Origin: Actinomycetota bacterium
GTDB taxonomy: Bacteria; Actinomycetota; Geothermincolia; Geothermincolales; RBG-13-55-18
Length of the DNA stretch: 52,629 nucleotides
Assembly: GCA_013178005.1 (NCBI GenBank)
Contig: JABLXL010000013.1
Coordinates: 1-52,629 of the forward strand
Direction: 5' to 3'
Shown here: positions 1-5,637 of the stretch, piece after piece
Numbering within the stretch: position 1 is the first letter of the stretch
How the letters are laid out: every line of letters begins with the position of its first letter
Notes under the pieces: model-generated
Told to the model about the DNA's origin: nothing
Seen by the model: the letters and a program-made list of their open reading frames with translations, nothing else
Databases searched by the model: none
Position numbers and translations under genes: made by a program

Positions 1-34
1 GCGCATATACTGGTCTCGGGCAGGGTGCAGGGCG
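1..34 (+). repeat. 34-bp exact copy of the acylphosphatase 5' coding region
   Basis: Bases 1-34 are identical to 135-168, inside the acylphosphatase gene that follows. In frame 1 this copy reads as the start of the acylphosphatase core (AHILVSGRVQG), then diverges into unrelated sequence and stops at TGA 124-126, which overlaps the ATG of the intact gene at 123. It could be a partial tandem duplication, the tail of an upstream gene that captured the segment, or an assembly artefact at a contig edge. The copy may extend upstream of the window. Nothing else recognisable lies in 35-122. Confidence 0.85.
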
Positions 35-122
35 CAACCATGCTCTTTTCGCCTGGAAGGGATGACGGAAAAGCAAAAAGGGATTCTGACAAGCATGGAC
101 GAGAGGGCGTGTTGAGGCGGAT

Positions 123-404
123 ATGAGGGTAAGGGCGCATATACTGGTCTCGGGCAGGGTGCAGGGCGTATATTACCGCTCCTACGCCGTGGACATGGCG
201 AGGGAGTTGGGCTTGACGGGTTGGGTGCGCAACCGCTTCGACGGGCGCGTGGAGGCGCTGGTCGAGGGAGAGGAGGAAGCGGTCAGGAAGATGGTGGAGT
301 GGTGCCATAAGGGCTCCCCTTCCGCGCGCGTGGAGAGGGTCGAGGTATCGTGGGGAGAGGCGACGGGAGAGTTCGCCGATTTCGGGATCAGGCGGGGGGA
401 ATAG
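123..404 (+). CDS. acyP: Acylphosphatase
   Basis: 93-residue protein of the acylphosphatase family, the usual length for this small cytoplasmic enzyme, which hydrolyses carboxyl-phosphate bonds such as that of acetyl phosphate. The diagnostic loop GRVQGVYYR is at residues 11-19, with the phosphate-binding Arg19. The catalytic Asn is Asn37 in GWVRN. The ATG at 123 overlaps the stop of the reading frame entering from the window start. It ends 6 bp before the MgtC-like gene, so the two are probably co-transcribed. A 34-bp piece of its 5' end is duplicated at the window start. The family assignment is firm; the physiological substrate is not known for most bacterial members. Confidence 0.93.
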   Translation: MRVRAHILVSGRVQGVYYRSYAVDMARELGLTGWVRNRFDGRVEALVEGEEEAVRKMVEWCHKGSPSARVERVEVSWGEATGEFADFGIRRGE

Positions 405-410
405 GTCGGG

Positions 411-1070
411 TTGAGCGAGGGACAGATAATCCTCAGGTTGCTCATGGCCGTGGCCTGCGGCGGCCTCATCGGCATCGAGCGGGAAAGGGGGGACCGCCCC
501 GCCGGTTTCCGCACTTATATCATGGTCTCCCTAGGGGCCTGTCTGTTCACCATCATGTCCATAATCGCCTTTCCTGGCTCGGAGACGGCCCGCATCGCGG
601 CCCAGGTGGTCATCGGGATAGGCTTCCTGGGCGCCGGAGTCATCGTGTTCTACGGGGGGACGCACGTGGTGGGCATCACCACCGCCGCCACTATGTGGGC
701 GACGGCGGCGGTGGGCCTTGCGGCGGGGGCCGGCTACTTCAGGACCTGCCTCTACGCCACCGGTATCATCCTGGTAGTGCTCATAGCCCTGCCCTGGGTG
801 GAGGAGCGGGTGATCTCGCGCTTCCTGCGGCGCAGAGTCTACTTCACGGTAAAGAGCATCACCAGGCCCGGCCTGGTGGAGGAAGTGACCGCCACCCTGG
901 CCCAGTTCCAGGTGAAAGCGACCTTGCTGCGTTACGAGCAGTGCCTGGCCCCCAGCGCTGAATGCAGCCTCCTCCTGCGCGCCAACGTGAACGCGAAGGT
1001 GGACCTGTTCGCACTCATCGAGGCGCTGCGGCAGTTGCACGGCGTGACCTTCGTGGGCTTCGAGGAATGA
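411..1070 (+). CDS. MgtC/SapB-family membrane protein
   Basis: 219-residue protein. The N-terminal two thirds (about 1-135) is hydrophobic, with four to five predicted membrane segments, and carries the MgtC/SapB signature GGLIGIERERGDRPAGFRT near residues 17-35, including the conserved acidic and arginine residues. The C-terminal 85 residues form a soluble domain resembling the ACT-like tail of many MgtC relatives. Characterised MgtC proteins affect Mg2+ homeostasis, F-ATPase activity or membrane potential, but the role of generic family members is unclear. The start is TTG at 411, six bases after acyP. The last 23 bases of the gene form the first unit of a degenerate tandem repeat that continues into the spacer. 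Confidence 0.9.
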   Translation: MSEGQIILRLLMAVACGGLIGIERERGDRPAGFRTYIMVSLGACLFTIMSIIAFPGSETARIAAQVVIGIGFLGAGVIVFYGGTHVVGITTAATMWATAAVGLAAGAGYFRTCLYATGIILVVLIALPWVEERVISRFLRRRVYFTVKSITRPGLVEEVTATLAQFQVKATLLRYEQCLAPSAECSLLLRANVNAKVDLFALIEALRQLHGVTFVGFEE

Positions 1071-1225
1071 GCGAGGTTGAGATATTGTTGCTGGTCATCA
1101 GCGGAAATCCAAAAGCTGCCTTCGTGGGCTTAAAGGAATGAGAGGGGTTGAAAGATTAATGCTAGCCTTAGTGGAAAATTTTAAACAAGCATTCTTCATG
1201 GGCTTCGAGGGACGAGCGGGGTGAA
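1048..1225 (+). repeat. Degenerate tandem repeat of the mgtC-like gene's 3' end
   Basis: Three imperfect copies begin at about 1048, 1119 and 1193 (spacings 71 and 74 bp). Each starts with a version of CCTTCGTGGGCTTCGAGGAA, followed by a GAG(C/A)G(A/G)GG-type purine stretch. The first copy encodes the C-terminal VGFEE and stop of the MgtC-like protein, the second has decayed, and the third supplies the ribosome-binding region of the next gene (yggS, GTG 1226). The spacer is therefore built from duplicated gene end. No ORF of note lies inside it. Confidence 0.75.
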
Positions 1226-1912
1226 GTGCCGGTGGCCACGGTGGCGGAGAACCTGGCGACGGTGAGGGAACGCATCGCGGCGGCGGCGCGGCGTGCGGGC
1301 AGGGACCCGGGCGAGATAAGCCTGGTGGCGGTGAGCAAGAACGTTCCCGATGAGCTGTTGCTGGAGGCCGCGAAAGCCGGACAGAGGGCCTTCGGCGAGA
1401 ACCGAGCCCAGGAGCTCGTGGGCAGAATGAGGCGCATCGGCGAAGGGTATGAATGGCATTTCATTGGCCATCTCCAGAGGAATAAGGTTAATATGGTGGT
1501 AGGCAAGGCCGCCCTCATCCACAGCGTGGACAGCGAGAGGCTGCTGGAGGCGATCGCGGAAAGGGCGCGCTCGCTGGGCATCGTGCAGGATATCCTCCTG
1601 CAGGTGAACGTGACCGGCGAGGAGAGCAAGCACGGAATGGAGCCGGGAGAGGCGGCGGGCATGGCGGAGAAAGCCCTCGCCCTTCCCTCCGTGAGGTTGA
1701 GGGGGCTGATGACCATGGCGGCTTTGTCCGAGGAGGCGGAGGAAGCCCGCGATTGCTTCCGGAGGTTGCGGGAGCTCCGAGACCGCATCCAGGGGGAGGC
1801 GGCGGACGCGAGGCTGGAGATACTCAGCATGGGAATGACGCAGGATTTCGAGGTGGCCGTGGAGGAAGGAGCCAACATGTTGAGGGTGGGCACGGCCATA
1901 TTCGCGACCTGA
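1226..1912 (+). CDS. yggS: YggS/YlmE-family PLP homeostasis protein
   Basis: 228-residue pyridoxal-5'-phosphate-binding protein of the YggS/PROSC family, an alanine-racemase-like TIM barrel without known catalysis that buffers PLP. The PLP lysine lies in the N-terminal motif SLVAVSKNV (about residue 36), and the family motifs FGENRAQEL and HFIGHLQRNK follow. The length is normal. GTG 1226 is chosen because it gives the family's usual N-terminus and follows a purine-rich GACGAGCGGGG stretch. The gene is 20 bp from sepF and heads yggS-sepF-proC-yggT-divIVA, the arrangement seen in many Gram-positive division clusters, though ftsZ is not upstream here. Confidence 0.95.
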   Translation: MPVATVAENLATVRERIAAAARRAGRDPGEISLVAVSKNVPDELLLEAAKAGQRAFGENRAQELVGRMRRIGEGYEWHFIGHLQRNKVNMVVGKAALIHSVDSERLLEAIAERARSLGIVQDILLQVNVTGEESKHGMEPGEAAGMAEKALALPSVRLRGLMTMAALSEEAEEARDCFRRLRELRDRIQGEAADARLEILSMGMTQDFEVAVEEGANMLRVGTAIFAT

Positions 1913-1932
1913 ATGCATCGGGAGGTAACGGC

Positions 1933-2385
1933 ATGGCTGGATTCTTTCGCAGGGCGCTCATCTACCTAGGGCTGGTGGAGGACGACGAGTTCGAGGACAT
2001 GCTCGAATACGACGAGGTTCCCGCGGCACCCGCCGAGCCCGTGGTTTCACGTCGCGCGCATAGGGAGGAGGCGCGCCTCGCCACGGTGCAGCCGGTTCCC
2101 AACAAGCAGGTGCGGGTACACATGGTGGAGCCCAAATCCTTCAACGACGCCGAGCAGATAGGCCAGAAGTTCAAGTCCGACATACCGGTGATAATTAACC
2201 TCCAGCAGGCCGACGCGGAGCTGTCTAAGCGCCTCATCGATTTCGCCAGCGGCCTTACCTACGGGCTGGACGGGGGAATCCAGCGGGTGGCCGAGAGGGT
2301 GTTTCTTCTCACGCCGCACAACGTGGAGGTTTCCGCGGAGGATAAACGCTGGTTGCGCGAAAAGGGCTTTTTCAACCAGTTCTGA
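1933..2385 (+). CDS. sepF: Cell division protein SepF
   Basis: 150-residue SepF, the cytoplasmic membrane anchor and bundler of FtsZ in Firmicutes and Actinobacteria. Residues 1-13 (MAGFFRRALIYLG) form the amphipathic membrane-binding helix. An acidic linker leads to the SepF core from about residue 58 (VHMVEPKSFNDAEQIG), with the conserved stretch RLIDFASGLTYGLDG. ATG 1933 is selected because GGAGGT lies at 1921-1926 at good spacing and the helix starts there; a longer in-frame reading through the 3' end of yggS is not plausible. It probably acts with DivIVA, encoded four genes on. Confidence 0.96.
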   Translation: MAGFFRRALIYLGLVEDDEFEDMLEYDEVPAAPAEPVVSRRAHREEARLATVQPVPNKQVRVHMVEPKSFNDAEQIGQKFKSDIPVIINLQQADAELSKRLIDFASGLTYGLDGGIQRVAERVFLLTPHNVEVSAEDKRWLREKGFFNQF

Positions 2386-2421
2386 TCTTGAGGCGCTCTA
2401 CGATACGTCCCGGGAGAGAAG

Positions 2422-3219
2422 ATGAGAAAGATCGCTTTTATCGGCGCGGGGAAGATGGCGGAAGCCATACTTAGGGAGCTACTGCGTTCCGGATGGGTCG
2501 ATGCGGGCGGCGTGGTGATGTCCGACGTATCGGAGGAAAGGCTGCGCAAAATGGAGGGCGAATACGGCGTCGGGGTCACGGGCTCGAACACCGAGGCAGC
2601 TTCGGGCTCGGAAGTGGTGCTGCTGGCGGTCAAGCCGCAGAACATGGAGGATGTGCTGAAGGAGATAGCGGGCTCCCTGCGCCAGGGGCAGGCGGTGATC
2701 TCCATAGCCATGGGCAGGAAGACCGAGTTCATCGAGGGGCTACTGCCCGCGGGGACGGAGGTGGTGCGGGCCATGCCCAACAACCCCGCCATGGTGGGGG
2801 AGGCGGTTACCGTGCTAAGCTTCGGCGCGTACGCAGGGGAGAGGACGAAGGAGCTCGCGCGGGAGATATTCTCTTCCCTGGGAGAGGTGCACGAGGTGGA
2901 AGAGAGGCTCCAGGACGCCGCCATGGCTCTTTCCGGGTGCGGCCCCGCGTATTTCTACGTCATCGCGGAGGCCTTGAGCGACGCGGGGGTCAAGCTGGGG
3001 CTGGGGCGGGACCTTAGCTTGATGCTCGCCGCGGGAACCATGATCGGGGCGGGCAGGATGCTGAGGGAGACGGGAATGCATCCGGGCCCGCTCAAGGACA
3101 TGGTGACCTCTCCCGGGGGCTCGACCATCGTGGCGCTGGAGGCCCTTGAGGAGGCAGGCCTGCGCAACGCGTTCTACAAGGCGCTCACGGCGGCGTGGAG
3201 GAGGGCCCAGGAGGTCTGA
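2422..3219 (+). CDS. proC: Pyrroline-5-carboxylate reductase
   Basis: 265-residue enzyme for the last step of proline synthesis, reducing pyrroline-5-carboxylate with NAD(P)H. The N-terminal Rossmann glycine motif is IGAGKMAEAIL (residues 6-16). The P5CR signatures are visible: VKPQN, RAMPNNPAMVGE, the helix containing ALSGCGPAYFYV, and near the C-terminus MVTSPGGSTIVALEALEEAG. The length is typical. The ATG at 2422 follows GGGAGAGAAG. It lies inside the division gene run between sepF and yggT, an arrangement also known in Firmicutes, so co-transcription rather than a division role is the simplest reading. Confidence 0.97.
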   Translation: MRKIAFIGAGKMAEAILRELLRSGWVDAGGVVMSDVSEERLRKMEGEYGVGVTGSNTEAASGSEVVLLAVKPQNMEDVLKEIAGSLRQGQAVISIAMGRKTEFIEGLLPAGTEVVRAMPNNPAMVGEAVTVLSFGAYAGERTKELAREIFSSLGEVHEVEERLQDAAMALSGCGPAYFYVIAEALSDAGVKLGLGRDLSLMLAAGTMIGAGRMLRETGMHPGPLKDMVTSPGGSTIVALEALEEAGLRNAFYKALTAAWRRAQEV

Positions 3220-3220
3220 A

Positions 3221-3499
3221 TTGGAAACCATTGGCGATATCCTGTGGTGGATATTGCTTGCGTACCTCCTGGCGGTTTTCGCGAGGGTCATCATAGGCTG
3301 GTTGCCGGTGAAGTGGCCGCGCGGGATCAGGTCGGTGGTGGTCTTCATCTACGATATCACGGAGCCGGCGCTTTCTCCGTTGCGGAGATTCATCCCCACC
3401 ATCCCGGTAGGGGAGGGGGTGGCCCTGGACCTCTCGCCTACCGTGCTCATGGTGCTGATTTTCTTTCTGCAGTGGCTGGTGCGGAGGATCTTCGGATAG
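3221..3499 (+). CDS. yggT: YggT/YlmG-family membrane protein
   Basis: 92-residue YggT/YlmG family protein with two membrane helices (about 5-25 and 68-90) separated by a loop containing YDITEPALSPLRRFIP, the family hallmark. YlmG relatives sit in division clusters and affect division-site or, in chloroplasts, nucleoid organisation; no biochemical activity is established. The start is TTG 3221, one base after the proC stop, with its ribosome-binding site GGAGG inside the end of proC, which suggests translational coupling. A longer frame reaching back into proC is rejected because it would add a basic leader not seen in the family. Confidence 0.92.
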   Translation: METIGDILWWILLAYLLAVFARVIIGWLPVKWPRGIRSVVVFIYDITEPALSPLRRFIPTIPVGEGVALDLSPTVLMVLIFFLQWLVRRIFG

Positions 3500-3640
3500 A
3501 AGGAAAGATGGGGAGGGAGTTTAACTTGCGGGAGGAAAACCCCGATAGAATACTTGTGCGGGACCGTTGCGTAGCGGTCGCGCGGTCATGCGTCGGTAGG
3601 CGGGGAAAGGGTGTGGCGTATTCCGAAGGAGGCGGTTGAG

Positions 3641-4699
3641 TTGGCTATTGGCCCCATGGATATCCATCACAAGGAATTCAGCACCGTGCGCGTAGGCGGC
3701 TACAACAAGGAAGAAGTAGACGCATTCCTGGACATGGTGGCGGACGAGCTGGAGCGGCTTCTGCACCGCAATCAGGAACAGGCCGAGCTGGTCGAGTCCA
3801 TGCGACAGAAGGCGAGCCAGTTCGACTCCATGCAGCAGACCCTTCAGAACGCCATCATCAACGCCCAGAAAAGCGCCGACAACATCGTGCAGGAAGCCCG
3901 GGAGCAGGCCGAAGCCATGCTCAAGGAGGCCCAGGAAAAAAGCCTGCACATGCTCGAGGAAGCAAGGGCGGAACGCTCTCGCATCTCCCAGACCTTCGCG
4001 GGCATAAGGGAGCAGGTGATGAGCTATATAGCCACCATTAACGAGCTCATGGATAGGAACCGGGCGATGATCAGGGATTACGAGGCCAGGTTGGCGGCCG
4101 CAGAACCGGCGGAAGAGCCGCGTCAGGCCGCTGCCGCGCCCGTTCAGCCCCCATCAGTTCCCCCTGAGGCGCCCGCTTTCGCCGGGCCGCAGCCGGTGGG
4201 CGTGGAACAGGCGGTGGAGGTTCCTCCTCCGCCAGAGGAGGCGTACTCACCACGGCCTCAGGCGTTGGAGTTCGAAGCTCCATCCGTGCCCGAACCCGAC
4301 TTCGCGAAATACCGCCCTGCCGCGTCCGAGTACGCGCCCGCTCCCTTCCAGGAACCGGCTCCTTCACCGGTGGAACCGGCGGTAGCGCCGGCAGAGAGCG
4401 GGCTCTCGATGCCCGTGAGCGAACCCACGATATCGGCGCCCCCCGAGGTCGAGGTCCCGCCGTCCTTCGCCGAGCCTGCGCCCGCGCCGCCGGAAGCGGA
4501 ATTCGCGCCGCCGCCCCCGCGCGCGCCGGAGGGACCGGCTCCGGGTCCCGAGCCCGCGGTCCGGCCGGAGAGGCCTATGGTCACGCCGGAACAGGAAATG
4601 GAGATCATGCGCCGCAGCATGGAACAGGAACCGGCCCCCTCGGAACCGGCACCACCGCCGGAAGAGCCTGGCGGCGAAAAGCATTTCTTCTGGGAATAA
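3641..4699 (+). CDS. divIVA: DivIVA/Wag31-type polar growth and division protein
   Basis: 352-residue DivIVA-domain protein. The membrane-binding N-terminal crossed-loop region reads MDIHHKEFSTVRVGGYNKEEVDAFLD (residues 6-31, given as an interval), with the lipid-inserting segment somewhat altered, followed by a coiled coil to about residue 150. In Actinobacteria this protein marks curved membrane at the pole and septum and directs wall growth. The remaining 200 residues are low-complexity and rich in Pro, Glu and Ala, much longer than in Firmicutes. TTG 3641 is chosen because AAGGAGG lies at 3626-3632 and the protein then begins at the family N-terminus; the upstream GTG 3611 would add a non-conserved leader. 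Spacer 3500-3640 holds no gene. Confidence 0.93.
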   Translation: MAIGPMDIHHKEFSTVRVGGYNKEEVDAFLDMVADELERLLHRNQEQAELVESMRQKASQFDSMQQTLQNAIINAQKSADNIVQEAREQAEAMLKEAQEKSLHMLEEARAERSRISQTFAGIREQVMSYIATINELMDRNRAMIRDYEARLAAAEPAEEPRQAAAAPVQPPSVPPEAPAFAGPQPVGVEQAVEVPPPPEEAYSPRPQALEFEAPSVPEPDFAKYRPAASEYAPAPFQEPAPSPVEPAVAPAESGLSMPVSEPTISAPPEVEVPPSFAEPAPAPPEAEFAPPPPRAPEGPAPGPEPAVRPERPMVTPEQEMEIMRRSMEQEPAPSEPAPPPEEPGGEKHFFWE

Positions 4700-4736
4700 G
4701 CGGCGGGGCTCCAGGGGCGCGAGGGAAAGAACTCGC

Positions 4737-4783
4737 CTCAGCTTCCATTTGGCGCCTGGCGCCAAGGACAAGATAGAGCTGAG
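4737..4783. terminator. Nested hairpin between convergent divIVA and DUF167 genes
   Basis: An inner near-perfect palindrome TTGGCGCC-T-GGCGCCAA (4749-4765) is enclosed by a second inverted repeat, CTCAGCT (4737-4743) and AGCTGAG (4777-4783). It sits between the stop codons of two convergent genes, so a bidirectional terminator is the natural inference. There is no long T-tract on either side, so it may be a weak or factor-dependent terminator. Confidence 0.6.
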
Positions 4784-4810
4784 TCGAGGTCCGTGTTGAT
4801 CGTATGTTTA

Positions 4811-5119
4811 TTACCGCATCCCCAGGAGGCCGAGGGCTTCCCTTTTCGATAGCCCTCTCACCAGTATGGACTTCTCTCTCGAGGCCTCGCCCCTGACCAC
4901 CACCAGGCGCGAGGGAGGGACGCCCAGGAAAGCGGAAAGAACCTTCACGGCCTCGCGGTTGGCCCTGCCCTCACGGGGCGGAGAGTGCACGGAAACGACT
5001 ATTCTTCCGGAGGCCGTCCCCTCCACGAGGCTGCGCGACGAGCCCGGCTTGACCCGCACCTCGCATACGCAACCCTCGGGGTGTTCCCTCACCGGGGATT
5101 CGACCTCACCACCCAACAC
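4811..5119 (-). CDS. DUF167/YggU-family protein
   Basis: 102-residue protein of the DUF167 (UPF0235, YggU) family. The family core is clear: CEVRVKPGSSRS, then VHSPPREGRANREAV and LVVVRGEASREKSILV. It is a small alpha/beta protein of unknown function that in many bacteria is encoded just after yggT on the same strand. Here it lies after divIVA on the opposite strand, convergent, suggesting a local inversion relative to the common arrangement. The start at 5119 gives a short acidic leader; a start a few residues further in is possible. Confidence 0.85.
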   Translation of the reverse strand: MLGGEVESPVREHPEGCVCEVRVKPGSSRSLVEGTASGRIVVSVHSPPREGRANREAVKVLSAFLGVPPSRLVVVRGEASREKSILVRGLSKREALGLLGMR

Positions 5120-5637
5120 CGCATCGCCTCCGCGCGCATCGCAGGACCTGAGCTACAGGTGAATGATAAACCAACGAAGTAGACGTCGCACTATCGGCGA
5201 AAATATCGCCATGAATCCTCGACTTAGGTTCGGCGCAAGAAGAGGTGGCCGCATCGCGGATTCCAGGGTTAAACCCATATCCTACCAGCTAGAGCGCTTC
5301 GCCGTGCCGTCTCCCGTTGTCGCGCCCGTGGACGTAAGGGAAAGAGGAGAAGGCGCAAGGCTTTAAGGGGTGGGCCCACGCGGTTGTCTCCGAAAAGCCT
5401 CGCAGCCAAAGCTGCGACAGCCTGGTTGCGGGTTGCCGATGTTATTGCCTCCTCCTGGCAAACGATATGATGCGATCCCTATGGCGGGAACAATGACGCG
5501 GCCGTGCCGCCGGCGCGATAATGGGCGATGGAGAGCGCGGCAAGGCCCCCGGGAGGCGCCGCGCCCTCGGTTGCGCTATGATGGTGCGCGTGCTAATAAT
5601 GGAGCAAAATCCCAAGTTAAGACGGAGATGATAGAGG
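5120..5637. other. Gene-free region upstream of ileS with hairpins
   Basis: 518 bp without a credible ORF. Visible structures are GGCGA-aaata-TCGCC, the palindrome GTGGGCCCAC at 5370-5379, and a perfect stem-loop TCGCAGC-caaa-GCTGCGA at 5400-5417. Around the last two, AGGCTTT and AAAAGCCT (about 5357-5399) could pair to enclose the stretch AGGGGTGGGCCCACGCGG, which faintly resembles a T-box core. TATGAT boxes occur at 5466 and 5577 without good -35 partners. It is probably a promoter and leader region for ileS, and for the divergent DUF167 gene. Confidence 0.4.

Noticed and set aside
1753-1932. N-terminally extended SepF reading through yggS
   Set aside because: The extension overlaps conserved yggS sequence, and a perfect ribosome-binding site precedes ATG 1933 at the SepF membrane helix.
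5366-5383. T-box riboswitch call for the ileS leader
   Set aside because: Only a loose match to the conserved core, no specifier loop could be identified, and it is too far from ileS for the short actinobacterial type. Kept as a finding, not as a riboswitch feature.
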